Source: Pseudomonadota bacterium (GTDB lineage Bacteria; Pseudomonadota; Gammaproteobacteria; Steroidobacterales; Woeseiaceae). From it: a DNA stretch of 56,636 nucleotides. The stretch spans positions 1 through 56,636 of the forward strand of contig JAQCGO010000014.1 in NCBI GenBank assembly GCA_027618995.1, in the 5' to 3' direction. Shown piece by piece: positions 1-9,218 of this stretch (its first letter is position 1; each line of letters begins with the position of its first letter). The translations under genes were made by a program, and so were the position numbers. The notes below the pieces were generated by a model. The model ran no database searches and was not told the DNA's origin. It worked only from the letters and a program-made list of their open reading frames with translations.

Positions 1-9
1 CTCCGCAGG

Positions 10-92
10 AGTCGGCGCACGGGATGTTCTTCGACCGAAGTAAAGCGCAGCGCAGCGAGCCATGAGGGAGAGGAATATCCCGTGTGCCGACT
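10..92. repeat. Long inverted repeat (BIME-like) near window edge
   Basis: A 16-nt arm at 10-25 (AGTCGGCGCACGGGAT) pairs with 77-92 (ATCCCGTGTGCCGACT) with one G/T wobble, enclosing about 51 nt. The GTGCCGACT core recurs at 12461-12469 beside a REP-like unit, so this is probably a paired REP element. It lies upstream of dacC and downstream of whatever precedes the window. No ORF is supported here. Confidence 0.6.
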
Positions 93-103
93 CAATGTGA
101 GCA

Positions 104-136
104 GTCGCCCGCATGGCGGCCTCCCACCAAGGTGGG
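104..136. repeat. REP-like palindromic unit, variant A, plus short perfect hairpin
   Basis: On the minus strand the unit starts with GTGGGAGG and continues into an imperfect palindrome around ATG (plus strand GCCCGC-ATG-GCGGCC at 107-119). Further copies occur at 12436-12460, 26984-27007 and 27016-27040. It runs directly into a perfect 6-bp hairpin, CCCACC-AA-GGTGGG, at 123-136, which abuts a TAGAAT hexamer at 137-142 that could act as the dacC -10. The -35 is not convincing. Confidence 0.6.
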
Positions 137-173
137 TAGAATACGCTCCTTCACTTACTGACCCAGAGCACTC

Positions 174-1310
174 ATGAATTTTCGATTTCTCACGCTCCTG
201 CTGTTCTTTGTAACGACGCATGTCAGCGCGCAAGAACCGCGTCCGGTTCCTGCCGCGCCGATCATCGGTGCTTCGAGCTACGTACTCATTGACGCAAAAA
301 CCGGACATGAACTTGCGTCATTGCAGCCGGATATCGCGGTTCCTCCTGCCAGCCTGACCAAGCTGATGACCGCGTACGCCGTTTTCAAGGCCCTCGCGGG
401 CGGGCAGGTCACGCTCGAAGACGAAGTAACAATCAGTGAAAATGCCTGGCGTACGGACGGCTCCCGCATGTTCATCGAAGTTGGCAAACGCGTTTCGGTG
501 CAGGACCTCTTGCTGGGCATGATCGTGCAATCGGGCAATGACGCCAGCGTGGCACTGGCCGAACACATTGGGGGTTCGGAGCCCGTGTTCGCCGAGCTCA
601 TGAATCAATATGCCTCTGCGCTTGGCATGCACTCGAGCCGATTCATCAATTCAACCGGCCTGCCGGACGACAATCATTATGCAACCGCTCGCGACCTCGC
701 GACTCTGGCCAGAGCGATCATCAGTGAGTTCCCGGAATACTACCGTTGGTATTCGGTCCGCGAATTTACTTATAACGGCATCACGCAACCGAATCGAAAC
801 AGCCTGTTGTGGCGCGACGACTCAGTCGATGGCATGAAGACCGGATTCACGGACGACGCCGGCTATTGCCTGGTGGCCTCGGCCAAACGCGACGATATGC
901 GCGTGATTTCAGTGGTGGTGGGAACCTCGAGCGCCAAAGCGCGAATTGATGGCAGCCAGGCGTTGATCAACTATGGGTTTCGGTTCTACGAGACTCGACT
1001 GGTTTACGGCGCCGGCACCGAAATCGCGAACGCGAGGATCTGGAAGTCCACCAACGAGTACACGTCTCTCGGCGTTCTGGAGGACATGTACGTTACTTTG
1101 CCGCGTGGCTCGTATGACTCACTTGAGTCCACGATGAATATTCCGGCAATTCTCGAAGCGCCGGTCGCACAAGGTCAGCCACTGGGCGAAATCAGCATTA
1201 ATTTGCACGGCAATGCCCTGTTGCGTGAACCACTGCGCGCGTTGCAGGACAACCCGTCCGGCTCATTCTGGCAACGCACCAGGGACGGTGTCAGTCTCTG
1301 GTTCGAATAG
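174..1310 (+). CDS. dacC: D-alanyl-D-alanine carboxypeptidase (PBP5/6 family, peptidase S11)
   Basis: Trims the terminal D-Ala from peptidoglycan pentapeptides in the periplasm. The 378-residue product starts with a Sec signal peptide of about 19 residues ending HVSA. All three penicillin-binding motifs are visible: SLTK with catalytic Ser60 and Lys63, SGN at 120-122, and KTG at 222-224. A C-terminal beta domain follows, and the end (FWQRTRDGVSLWFE) resembles the amphipathic membrane anchor of PBP5. Length is normal for the family. It sits 6 nt before the ybeD homologue, matching the conserved dacA-ybeD-lipB order. The paralogue (dacA or dacC) cannot be fixed from sequence. Confidence 0.93.
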   Translation: MNFRFLTLLLFFVTTHVSAQEPRPVPAAPIIGASSYVLIDAKTGHELASLQPDIAVPPASLTKLMTAYAVFKALAGGQVTLEDEVTISENAWRTDGSRMFIEVGKRVSVQDLLLGMIVQSGNDASVALAEHIGGSEPVFAELMNQYASALGMHSSRFINSTGLPDDNHYATARDLATLARAIISEFPEYYRWYSVREFTYNGITQPNRNSLLWRDDSVDGMKTGFTDDAGYCLVASAKRDDMRVISVVVGTSSAKARIDGSQALINYGFRFYETRLVYGAGTEIANARIWKSTNEYTSLGVLEDMYVTLPRGSYDSLESTMNIPAILEAPVAQGQPLGEISINLHGNALLREPLRALQDNPSGSFWQRTRDGVSLWFE

Positions 1311-1316
1311 TCGCCG

Positions 1317-1580
1317 ATGAGCGACGCGGCCCTGCTCGATTTCCCCTGTGATTTTCCTGTCAAGATTATGGGCCGGGAGTCGGCGGATTTTCGTACCCTG
1401 GCGCGCGGGCTGGTCGAAAAACACACGGGGCACGTGGACGATGACCGGGTAAAGAGTTCTCTGAGTCGTAACGGCGGCTTCGTGTCGATAACCGTCACTG
1501 TGCATGCGCAAAGCCAACAGCAACTTGACGAGATCTACCGCGAAATTTCTGCGCATGTCGAAGTATTGATGGCGCTATGA
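1317..1580 (+). CDS. ybeD: YbeD family protein (DUF493)
   Basis: An 87-residue protein of the YbeD/DUF493 family, a small ferredoxin-like fold related to ACT regulatory domains. The family is almost always found between a PBP5-type carboxypeptidase and lipB, as here, and a role in lipoate metabolism has been suggested but not proven. The recognisable start is FPCDFPVKIMG, and the core includes GGFVSITVTVHA. Its end overlaps the lipB start by 4 nt (ATGA), so translational coupling is likely. Ordinary length, no damage seen. Confidence 0.88.
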   Translation: MSDAALLDFPCDFPVKIMGRESADFRTLARGLVEKHTGHVDDDRVKSSLSRNGGFVSITVTVHAQSQQQLDEIYREISAHVEVLMAL

Positions 1581-2230
1581 GTGAAATCGTCGTCCGCAAA
1601 CTTGGATTGCAGGACTACGAACCGGTATGGCGTGCAATGCAGCGTTTCACCGACACTCGCGATGCGGCAACACGTGACGAGATCTGGTTTTGCGATCACC
1701 GACCCGTGTACACGCTTGGAGTGAACGCCGCACGCGAGCATCTGCTGGCACCGGGTAACATTCCCGTCGTGCAGATCGACCGCGGTGGGCAGGTCACTTA
1801 TCATGGCCCGGGCCAGCTCATGGTCTATCCGTTGCTCGACATTCGCCGCGCCGCTATCGGTGTGCGAGATCTCGTTACCGCCCTCGAGCAATGTGTTGTC
1901 GACCTCGCCTCGGAGTTCGGCATACAGGCGGCCAGTCGCTGTGACGCGCCGGGCGTCTACGTTGCCGGAGTCAAACTCGCGAGTGTTGGTTTACGCATTC
2001 GGCGCGGCGCCAGTTTTCATGGTATTGCGTTGAATGTCGACGTCGACCTCGAACCGTTTTCCCGCATCAATCCCTGCGGCTTCGAGAACCTGTCGGTTAC
2101 CGACCTGCGCCGGCTGGGTGTGACAAGTGACCTCGCAGCAATACGCGAGCGAAGTTTGCCGCATTTGCTGCGTCACCTCGGACTCTCCGGCGCGATACTT
2201 CTGGATGGTCCTGCAAGTCTAGACGATTAA
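1577..2230 (+). CDS. lipB: Octanoyl-ACP:protein N-octanoyltransferase
   Basis: Transfers octanoate from acyl carrier protein to lipoyl domains, the first step of endogenous lipoate synthesis; GcvH encoded in this window would be a substrate. The 217-residue protein carries RGGQVTYHGPGQL at 69-81, the catalytic Lys133 in GVKLASVGLR and catalytic Cys167 in INPCGFENL. The start overlaps ybeD. The TAA stop overlaps the TAA of the convergent murU gene, so the two genes share the bases TTAA at 2227-2230. No lipA lies nearby. Confidence 0.93.
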   Translation: MSEIVVRKLGLQDYEPVWRAMQRFTDTRDAATRDEIWFCDHRPVYTLGVNAAREHLLAPGNIPVVQIDRGGQVTYHGPGQLMVYPLLDIRRAAIGVRDLVTALEQCVVDLASEFGIQAASRCDAPGVYVAGVKLASVGLRIRRGASFHGIALNVDVDLEPFSRINPCGFENLSVTDLRRLGVTSDLAAIRERSLPHLLRHLGLSGAILLDGPASLDD

Positions 2231-2871
2231 ATCGCGGCGATGCGCTCCGGCGTGCCCGCATCCGCCCATCGTCCCGCATAGAACTCACCGGCGAGTTGAT
2301 TGGCGTCCGCCGCCCTACGCAACATCGGCACGATGGAGAATCGACCTGGCGAGCAGCCGACAAAAAACTCCGGCCGATAGATCGCGACGCCGCTGAAGGT
2401 CAGCGACGCCGTCGCCACATTACGTACCCGGCCGTCAATGAGGTCGAAATCACCCTGCTCCCTGTATTCCGGCGTCGCAACCAGGATCAACTTGCCCGAC
2501 GTACCAGGCTCAAGTTCAGTCGGCGGCATGGGCATGTCCGTGTAGATATCGGCGTTTACCACCAGGAACGGTCGCTGCCCCAACATCGGCAGTGCGCGCA
2601 CTATGCCGCCGCCGGTTTCCAGCACGTTGTCCCCTTCCGGGCTGTAGACGACATTCAGGCCATAGGCTGAGCCGGAGCCGACACGGTCCACGATTTTTTC
2701 ACCGAGCCAGCCAAGATTAATAACGACGGTCTCGAAACCCGCCGCCTGCAATGCCAGCAAATGGCGCTCGAGTAGACTTTGCCCGTGCACTTCGACCAAC
2801 GCCTTGGGCGTCGTGTCGGTCAATGGTCGCAAACGCTCACCACGACCGGCGGCCAGGAGCATCGCAATCAT
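2227..2871 (-). CDS. murU: Nucleotidyltransferase, MurU type (N-acetylmuramate-1-phosphate uridylyltransferase)
   Basis: A GT-A fold sugar nucleotidyltransferase of about 214 residues. In the peptidoglycan recycling bypass, MurU turns MurNAc-1-phosphate into UDP-MurNAc. The N-terminal loop LAAGRGERLRPLTD and the following TPKALVEV are the nucleotide-binding signature. VVNADIYTD supplies the metal-binding Asp and DAGTPERI is near the C terminus. I chose the ATG at 2871 because it overlaps the upstream kinase gene stop as ATGA and the protein then starts MIAMLLAAGRG. The amgK-murU pairing, as in Pseudomonas, supports MurU over other uridylyltransferases. Confidence 0.85.
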   Translation of the reverse strand: MIAMLLAAGRGERLRPLTDTTPKALVEVHGQSLLERHLLALQAAGFETVVINLGWLGEKIVDRVGSGSAYGLNVVYSPEGDNVLETGGGIVRALPMLGQRPFLVVNADIYTDMPMPPTELEPGTSGKLILVATPEYREQGDFDLIDGRVRNVATASLTFSGVAIYRPEFFVGCSPGRFSIVPMLRRAADANQLAGEFYAGRWADAGTPERIAAI

Positions 2872-3848
2872 GTGGGCGGCGCCAGCGCCGGCAGGCATTT
2901 GTCGTTGATCAGCCCCGCTATGAAATTCAATTCCGCATGGCGCGGGCCAAGCTCGACAATGTATTGCAGCGTTCTCGGTATGTCCGCCATATATCCGGGT
3001 TTGCCGTCGCGATGATTGAGGCGCGCGAAGATTCCGGCCGCCTTCAGGTGCCGTTGTACGCCCATGAACTCGAATTGCCGCAGGAATGTCGCCCTGTCAG
3101 CAATCGCGCCGTGCACGTTTTCCAGCATGGCATGGTAGTCCAGCGCCCAGCGCCGCACTTGTTCGGCTGGCCAGAGCACATAGCAGTCTTTCAACAGTGA
3201 AACGAGATCATAGGTATATGGACCTTCGACCGCATCCTGAAAATCAAGCAGGCCCGGGTTGTTGTCGGTCAGATGCATCAGATTTCGCGAATGATAGTCA
3301 CGATGCACGAACACCTGCGGCTGCTCGAGTGCATTGGCGACCAGGAGATCGCAGAGCGCCTGCCAGCGCGCCTCGTCGGCAGCGGAAAACTGCAGGCCGA
3401 TGTGCGTCTCACACAACCAGTCATGAAACAGCGACAGCTCAATTCGCAACAACTTCTCGTCGTACGGTGGCAGCAGTGCCTGGTAAGCGCTGCCGTTCAC
3501 TTGCATGGTCTCGATGGCTCGCATGGCATCCGCATACAGACCAGCCGCAGAGCTCGGGTCTTCAGTCACCGACATAAGGTATGCCTGCGAACCCAGATCG
3601 CTGAGCAAGAGAAATCCCCGTTCGATGTTTGCCGCAAGAATTCGTGGCGCGACAAGTTGCATCGCTTCCAGGTAACCCGCAATGCGTACGAACGGAAGGC
3701 AGTCCTCTTTGGGCGGCGGCGCGTCCATCACGATGAAACTCTGCTGCCCGGCCTGTAGTCGAAAGTATCGGCGAAAGCTTGCGTCGGCCGATGCTGCTAC
3801 GGGACCCAGACCGGCGACAGCATCGATCGTGGCCAGCCACAGCATCAT
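2868..3848 (-). CDS. amgK: Cell wall sugar kinase AmgK (aminoglycoside phosphotransferase family)
   Basis: Anomeric kinase for N-acetylmuramate (and N-acetylglucosamine) in the anabolic recycling route that bypasses de novo UDP-MurNAc synthesis. The aminoglycoside-phosphotransferase fold is shown by ASFRRYFRL near the N terminus, the catalytic loop VFVHRDYHSRNLM (His-x-Asp and Asn) and LLDFQDAVEGPYTYDL with the metal-binding Asp. The start is uncertain: an upstream GTG at 3908 keeps the frame, but family N termini fit the ATG pair at 3848/3845 better. Divergent from lptD, whose usual neighbour it is. Confidence 0.83.
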   Translation of the reverse strand: MMLWLATIDAVAGLGPVAASADASFRRYFRLQAGQQSFIVMDAPPPKEDCLPFVRIAGYLEAMQLVAPRILAANIERGFLLLSDLGSQAYLMSVTEDPSSAAGLYADAMRAIETMQVNGSAYQALLPPYDEKLLRIELSLFHDWLCETHIGLQFSAADEARWQALCDLLVANALEQPQVFVHRDYHSRNLMHLTDNNPGLLDFQDAVEGPYTYDLVSLLKDCYVLWPAEQVRRWALDYHAMLENVHGAIADRATFLRQFEFMGVQRHLKAAGIFARLNHRDGKPGYMADIPRTLQYIVELGPRHAELNFIAGLINDKCLPALAPPT

Positions 3849-4005
3849 CTCGGCTTTACGCGGATCGGAATTCACGCTCGACGGATTAATCGGTATTCTC
3901 CGTAACACATTGAAGGACTTGCAAAACTATGCGAAGGTATCACAGTTGTACTGGAAATTATCCCGCTGGCTTCGGTACTCAAGACAACCCATATCCAATT
4001 ACCTT

Positions 4006-6204
4006 GTGCATCCAAAATACCTGATAATTGCCGGCGCCTTGCTGGCCCTGTCGCACGTGCGGGCCGCCGAAACCGACGCCTGCAAGACATCGTTGGACCC
4101 ATTGTCCATGGATGCATTGCTGACCGCGACGCCAACGACCAACGACGGCACGATTGAGTTTCAAGTCGGCGAACTCGAAGCCCAGTTTGGCATCGACCCG
4201 TCGGCAAAAATGACCGGCGGCGTCCTGTTGCGGAGTGGCACGAGGATGGCCGGAGCCGATGAGGCGCGCTACGTCCCCAGCAATCGTTCCTTGTTGCTGG
4301 AGGGAAATGTGCGCTATGAGGACCAGGGAACGCAGATTGAGTCCGATCTGGCCGAATTTGCCTACGATATGGGCAGCGTGCGATTCGAGGGTGCTGATTT
4401 TTCGTTAAGCGGCGACGGACGCGGTACAGCGTCAGTATTCGAAATCAATCAACAGGGTCTGCTGCAGCTTGACGGCGTCAGCTACACGACTTGTCCGCCG
4501 GGTTCCAATGACTGGCTAATCGAGGCCAAGGACATTGACGTTGACACGAACGCCGGCGTTGCCACTGCTCGCGGTATGAAGCTGCGCTTTCAGGGCGTTC
4601 CAATCCTGTACGCGCCGTACCTGTCGTTTCCCATCGGCGACGCGCGCAAGTCCGGTGTCCTTACCCCGGACCTCGGCTCGACCAGCCGTAGCGGCGAAGA
4701 AATAAGCCTGCCGTTCTACCTGAATCTTGCGCCCAATTATGACGCAACCATTACGCCACATTTCATGTCCGACCGCGGCTTGCAGTTGCAGACAGAGTTT
4801 CGATATCTGACCGAATCGTCGCATGGAGAAGCCGTCGCCGATTATCTCGACAATGACGACACGTTTCATGACTCACGTTACCTCTTAGGCCTGCAACATA
4901 TGACGCAGTTCGGAGGCGGCTGGCGCAATCAGCTCGACTTCCGGCAGGTGTCGGACAGCCAGTATTTTGAAGACATGGGCGGCAGTCTCAGTTCGGCGAG
5001 TATTACGCACCTGGATCGAACGCTGAATTTCGAGATGTACACAGATAACCTGGCATTCTTTGGTCAACTACAGGACTTCCAGACCATTGACGATGCAATC
5101 ACCCCGGAAGACGAGCCTTATCGCCGACTTCCACAGTTGCTGGCACGCGGTCTTTGGCCCGATCAATGGCTTGGACTGGAGCTGGGGTTCCTGGGCGAAA
5201 TCGTCAACTTCGACCGCGACGTTGGTGTAACAGGCTGGCGAATGAACCTCGCACCCGAAGTCGCGTTGCCGATTACGGGTCCGGGATGGTTCGTAACACC
5301 CGGTGTAAGACTGGATTACACGAGTTACAAACTGAGCGACACGGAACCAGGTGCGAGTGACGACCCGAGTCGAACACTGCCGATTGCGACCTTCGACGTT
5401 GGCATGATCCTGGAGCGCGCTTTGAAGAACAGCGCGCTCGTGCAGACCATCGAGCCACGCATTCTGTTCGCACACGTACCCTTTCGCGAGCAGTCTGACT
5501 TGCCCGTTTTCGATACCATTACGCCGGACCTGCACCTCGTTCAGTTGTATCGCGCCAATCGATACCTGGGCGTCGACCGCATTGCCGATACGGATCAGGT
5601 CAGTATTGGCGTAACGTCGCGCGTATTCGATGTTTCGACCGGACGCGATCTGGTGGCCGCGACAATTGGTCAGATTCGCTATCTCAGCTCGAGTGGCGTG
5701 ACACTGCCGGGCGGGGTTGCGAGTGAATCCGAGTCGAGCGACTATATTGCGAAACTCAGTTTTCTTCTCAACAAGAACATCAATTTCGACGTGGGCCACC
5801 AATGGGGTGCGTCGAGCGACGGTACAACGCAGTCTGAGGCGCGCATTCAGTATGCGCCATCCATGAACAAGGTTTTGAATCTCGCCTACCGTTTTCGCCG
5901 CGACTCCCTCGAACAGGGCGACCTGTCCCTGTCCTGGCCGCTTGGCAGTCGGTGGAATTTTGTTGGCCGCTACAATTACTCGTTGCGCGATGATGAGGCC
6001 CTGGAGCGGTTCTTCGGCCTGGAATACGAAAGTTGCTGCTGGGGCCTGCGACTGGTATCGCGCCGCCACATTTCATCCCGCGACGGAACTCAGGAATCGT
6101 CCATTAGTCTGCAATTGATTCTGAAGGGCATGGCCAGCGTGGGTACCTCGGCTGACAAAATTCTGGAACGTGGTATTCTTGGCTATTCCGCAGATATTCG
6201 GTAG
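4006..6204 (+). CDS. lptD: LPS-assembly protein LptD
   Basis: Outer-membrane beta-barrel that inserts lipopolysaccharide into the outer leaflet with LptE. I chose the GTG at 4006 because it gives a signal peptide (MHPKYLIIAGALLAL..VRA) followed by mature Cys26. Longer in-frame starts back to 3682 overlap the divergent amgK. The product is about 732 residues, normal for the family. The four disulfide cysteines are recognisable: Cys26, the Cys in SYTTCPPGSNDW, and the CC pair in YESCCWGLRL. An N-terminal OstA jellyroll precedes the barrel. It is followed after 6 nt by surA, the chaperone LptD needs. Confidence 0.93.
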   Translation: MHPKYLIIAGALLALSHVRAAETDACKTSLDPLSMDALLTATPTTNDGTIEFQVGELEAQFGIDPSAKMTGGVLLRSGTRMAGADEARYVPSNRSLLLEGNVRYEDQGTQIESDLAEFAYDMGSVRFEGADFSLSGDGRGTASVFEINQQGLLQLDGVSYTTCPPGSNDWLIEAKDIDVDTNAGVATARGMKLRFQGVPILYAPYLSFPIGDARKSGVLTPDLGSTSRSGEEISLPFYLNLAPNYDATITPHFMSDRGLQLQTEFRYLTESSHGEAVADYLDNDDTFHDSRYLLGLQHMTQFGGGWRNQLDFRQVSDSQYFEDMGGSLSSASITHLDRTLNFEMYTDNLAFFGQLQDFQTIDDAITPEDEPYRRLPQLLARGLWPDQWLGLELGFLGEIVNFDRDVGVTGWRMNLAPEVALPITGPGWFVTPGVRLDYTSYKLSDTEPGASDDPSRTLPIATFDVGMILERALKNSALVQTIEPRILFAHVPFREQSDLPVFDTITPDLHLVQLYRANRYLGVDRIADTDQVSIGVTSRVFDVSTGRDLVAATIGQIRYLSSSGVTLPGGVASESESSDYIAKLSFLLNKNINFDVGHQWGASSDGTTQSEARIQYAPSMNKVLNLAYRFRRDSLEQGDLSLSWPLGSRWNFVGRYNYSLRDDEALERFFGLEYESCCWGLRLVSRRHISSRDGTQESSISLQLILKGMASVGTSADKILERGILGYSADIR

Positions 6205-6210
6205 TCAATA

Positions 6211-7521
6211 GTGTTCAAAATCAGTACTTTATATGTCGCTGGCGTACTGGCGATCGCGCCGGTCGCTTTTGCCGAGGAGCTCTCCGAGGAGCTCTCCTCC
6301 ACGGGCGAGTTTCTCGATGGCATTGTTGCAGTTGTCGACGACGGCGTCGTTCTCAAGAGCCAGTTGGAGGAGCAAACGGCGATAATCCTGGAGCGCGCGA
6401 GCGAACAGAATCTCGCATTGCCGCCGGCGTCGGAATTGCGCGAGCAAGTACTGGAAAGATTGATCGTCACGGAGATTCAGTTACAGCGTGCCGAGCGGCT
6501 CGGCGTGCAAATTTCGGATCAAATGGTCAACGAGGCTATTGGCCGAATCGCGCAACAGCAAAATATCGCGTTCGAGGATATGCCGGCGGCGCTCGAAGCG
6601 GACGGCATCGATTACGCCCAATTTCGACGTGATTTACGCGACGAGATGACACTTGATCAACTGCGTCGCGCCGATGTCGGCCGACGCATTGCAGTATCAC
6701 CTCGCGAGATCGAATTGTGCATCGCGGATCTTAAAGATAACGTCGTTGTAAACTCTGATTACGACCTGTCTAACATCACGATTTCAATTTCGGATTCTAC
6801 GTCCGGTGCCAGCATCGATGAGGCGCTTGCCGAGGCGAACGCCATCATCGCACGCGTTAATGACGGCGCGGAGTTTGCCGCACTGGCAATTCGCTATTCA
6901 GATGCACAAAACGCACTTGATGGCGGCGCGCTTGGCTGGCGCAAAGGCGAGCAACTTCCGACCTTGTACACGGAATCTGTTGCTGAAATGCAATCCGGCC
7001 AGGTATCTCAGCCGCTACGCACGCCGGGCAGTTTCCACATTATTAAAGTCAACGATATGCGCAGTGCAGTTCAGCACAGCGAGATCGATCAGGTTTTGGT
7101 CCGACATATTCTGATAACGCCGAACGAGATCATTGATGATGAAACGGCGCAGCAACGTCTTGAAGATACGTTGGAGAAAATCAATGCTGGCGAGGACTTT
7201 GGTGAACTCGCAAAACTGACTTCAGACGACCCTGGTTCCGCCAATAGTGGCGGTGAGATGGATTGGAGTGGCCCCGGCACGTTTGTCGAGGAGTTCGAAC
7301 AGGTGGTGCACGCGACCGAAATCGGCAGTATCAGTGAACCCTTCAAGAGTCGCTTCGGCTGGCACATTGTTGAGGTCATGGACCGACGTGTTTACGACAA
7401 CACGGAAGATCTCAAAGAGAGCAATTGCATCGTCAAGATTCGTAACGGCAAGATGGAAGAAGAGACGCAGTTATGGATCCAGCGACTTCGCGACGAAGCC
7501 TACGTCCACATATTGACCTGA
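6211..7521 (+). CDS. surA: Periplasmic peptidyl-prolyl isomerase chaperone SurA
   Basis: Chaperone escorting outer-membrane proteins, including LptD, across the periplasm. The GTG start gives a signal peptide ending PVAFA, then an N-terminal SurA domain (GIVAVVDDGVVLKSQ), parvulin domain 1 (about residues 185-285), parvulin domain 2 (about 290-390, with RHILI and RFGWHIVEV) and a short C-terminal helix. 436 residues is typical. A 12-nt tandem duplication at 6274-6297 encodes EELSEELSS just after the signal peptide; its effect is probably neutral. The 3' end overlaps the pdxA start by 49 nt. Confidence 0.94.
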   Translation: MFKISTLYVAGVLAIAPVAFAEELSEELSSTGEFLDGIVAVVDDGVVLKSQLEEQTAIILERASEQNLALPPASELREQVLERLIVTEIQLQRAERLGVQISDQMVNEAIGRIAQQQNIAFEDMPAALEADGIDYAQFRRDLRDEMTLDQLRRADVGRRIAVSPREIELCIADLKDNVVVNSDYDLSNITISISDSTSGASIDEALAEANAIIARVNDGAEFAALAIRYSDAQNALDGGALGWRKGEQLPTLYTESVAEMQSGQVSQPLRTPGSFHIIKVNDMRSAVQHSEIDQVLVRHILITPNEIIDDETAQQRLEDTLEKINAGEDFGELAKLTSDDPGSANSGGEMDWSGPGTFVEEFEQVVHATEIGSISEPFKSRFGWHIVEVMDRRVYDNTEDLKESNCIVKIRNGKMEEETQLWIQRLRDEAYVHILT

Positions 7522-8447
7522 ATAAGCCCATTGTCGTTTCGGCCGGCGAACCGGCCGGCATTGGACCGGACTTGTGCCTGGCTCTTGCCGACGGGCCATT
7601 CGCCGATCGCCTCGTGGTGATTGCAGATCCAGCCGTGCTGCGGTCGCGTGCGACATTACTCGGCATCGAATTCCCTGCGAAGCTCCGAATTTTGCCATTG
7701 GCGTGTCCGGAGCCGGACGTATGCGGCACACCATCGCCCGCCAACGTGGAGGCACTGCTCGAGGGCCTGCGGCTCGCCGTCGATGGTTGCCTGCGCGGCG
7801 AGTTCGCGGCGCTCGTAACAGGGCCACTGCAGAAAAGCGTCATCAATGATGCAGGCAGTGCATTTAGCGGCCACACCGAATTTCTCGCCGAGCTGACCGG
7901 CACACCAAGGCCGGTCATGCTGCTGGTTGCGGCTGACCTGCGCGTGGCACTCGCGACTACGCATCTGCCTTTGCGCGATGTGACGGACTCGCTGACCCAG
8001 GACAGTCTGCGCGATGTACTACGCATCCTGCACGATGACCTGCAGTCGCGATTCGGTATCGCCGACCCGGAGATCATCGTGTGTGGATTGAATCCACACG
8101 CGGGTGAAGGGGGGCATCTGGGTCACGAAGATGCGGCGATCATTGCACCTGTGATTCGCGAGTTTGCCGAACGTGGACTGAAAATCCGCGGGCCGTTGGC
8201 CGCCGACACCGCGTTTACGCCAGCCGCCGGGGCCAGGGACGCGGTCCTGGCGATGTATCACGATCAGGGCCTGCCCGTACTCAAGTACGCCGGCTTCGGC
8301 AACGCCGTCAATGTAACCCTGGGCCTGCCCATTATTCGAACCTCGGTCGACCACGGCACGGCGCTGGATATTGCCGGTACGGGTCGCGCAGACAGCGGTA
8401 GCATGACCGCAGCCATCGAACTCGCGATCCGAATGGCGCAGCGATGA
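7473..8447 (+). CDS. pdxA: 4-hydroxythreonine-4-phosphate dehydrogenase
   Basis: NAD-dependent step of pyridoxal 5'-phosphate synthesis (DXP-dependent route); PLP is needed by several enzymes in this window (GcvP, GabT, KamA). The 324-residue protein shows AGEPAGIGPDL at the N terminus. The metal-binding histidines lie in FSGHTEFL, GLNPHAGEGG and MYHDQGLPVLK, with the C-terminal signature IRTSVDHGTALDIAG. The ATG at 7473 lies inside the surA 3' end; no canonical start closer to the conserved N terminus was found. The stop overlaps the rsmA start as ATGA. Confidence 0.94.
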   Translation: MDPATSRRSLRPHIDLNKPIVVSAGEPAGIGPDLCLALADGPFADRLVVIADPAVLRSRATLLGIEFPAKLRILPLACPEPDVCGTPSPANVEALLEGLRLAVDGCLRGEFAALVTGPLQKSVINDAGSAFSGHTEFLAELTGTPRPVMLLVAADLRVALATTHLPLRDVTDSLTQDSLRDVLRILHDDLQSRFGIADPEIIVCGLNPHAGEGGHLGHEDAAIIAPVIREFAERGLKIRGPLAADTAFTPAAGARDAVLAMYHDQGLPVLKYAGFGNAVNVTLGLPIIRTSVDHGTALDIAGTGRADSGSMTAAIELAIRMAQR

Positions 8448-9214
8448 ACGCGCACCGGGCGCGCAAGCGTTTTGGCCAGCATTTCCTGATCGACGCCGCG
8501 GTTATTGACGCCATCGTGCACGCGATAGGGCCGACGAGCCGGGACAACGTCGTCGAAATCGGCCCGGGCCAGGGCGCGATAACGGCACCGCTCCTGGCGC
8601 GTGCCGGCAAGCTGCAAGTCATCGAACTGGATCGTGACCTCGCCCGTGTCCTGCGCGACCGCTATGCCGATCAGCCGGAACTGACGATTCACGAGGCGGA
8701 TGCGCTGCGCTTTGATTTTTCGGCGCTCGGTGCCGGGCTGCGCATCGTCGGCAACCTGCCGTACAACATTTCGACACCCTTATTGTTCCATTTGCTGAAA
8801 TATCGCGAGCACATCGCAGACATGCATTTCATGTTGCAGAAAGAGGTCGTCGATCGCATGGCGGCCGGTCCCGGCAGCCGGGCCTATGGTCGCCTGGGTA
8901 TCATGCTAGGCTGCTTTTTCCACATCGAGAGTTTGTTTGCGGTCGACCGACTCGCATTCGACCCACCACCCGAGGTCACCTCTGCGATAGTCCGCCTCGT
9001 GCCGCTGCCGGCAGGCACTTACAATATTCGCGATGCATCGCGACTGTCGCAGTTGGTCGCGACCGCATTCAGCCAGCGGCGCAAGACAGTGCGCAATGCG
9101 TTGCGACAAGTCGCGGATGAGGCGATGCTGGAGTCCGTAGGCATCGACCCGACTCTACGGCCCGAAGCTATCGCAATTGCTGAATATGTGCGGCTTGCGA
9201 ATAAGCTAGAATAG
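8444..9214 (+). CDS. rsmA: 16S rRNA (adenine1518/1519-N6)-dimethyltransferase RsmA/KsgA
   Basis: Dimethylates two adjacent adenosines in the 3' hairpin of 16S rRNA during late 30S assembly. The 256-residue protein starts [11 protein letters not shown], has the SAM-binding motif [12 protein letters not shown], acidic motif IELDRDLA and the catalytic NLPYNIS motif, then the C-terminal helical domain ([12 protein letters not shown]). The ATGA overlap with pdxA and the following apaG give the standard pdxA-rsmA-apaG-apaH order. Confidence 0.95.
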   Translation: MNAHRARKRFGQHFLIDAAVIDAIVHAIGPTSRDNVVEIGPGQGAITAPLLARAGKLQVIELDRDLARVLRDRYADQPELTIHEADALRFDFSALGAGLRIVGNLPYNISTPLLFHLLKYREHIADMHFMLQKEVVDRMAAGPGSRAYGRLGIMLGCFFHIESLFAVDRLAFDPPPEVTSAIVRLVPLPAGTYNIRDASRLSQLVATAFSQRRKTVRNALRQVADEAMLESVGIDPTLRPEAIAIAEYVRLANKLE

Positions 9215-9218
9215 CGCC

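Noticed and set aside
3682-4005. An in-frame extension of lptD to an ATG at 3682
   Set aside because: It would overlap amgK by more than 150 nt and place the signal peptide over 100 residues inside the protein.
5068-6069. A 333-codon minus-strand frame inside lptD
   Set aside because: Shadow of the lptD barrel; no start signal or motif.
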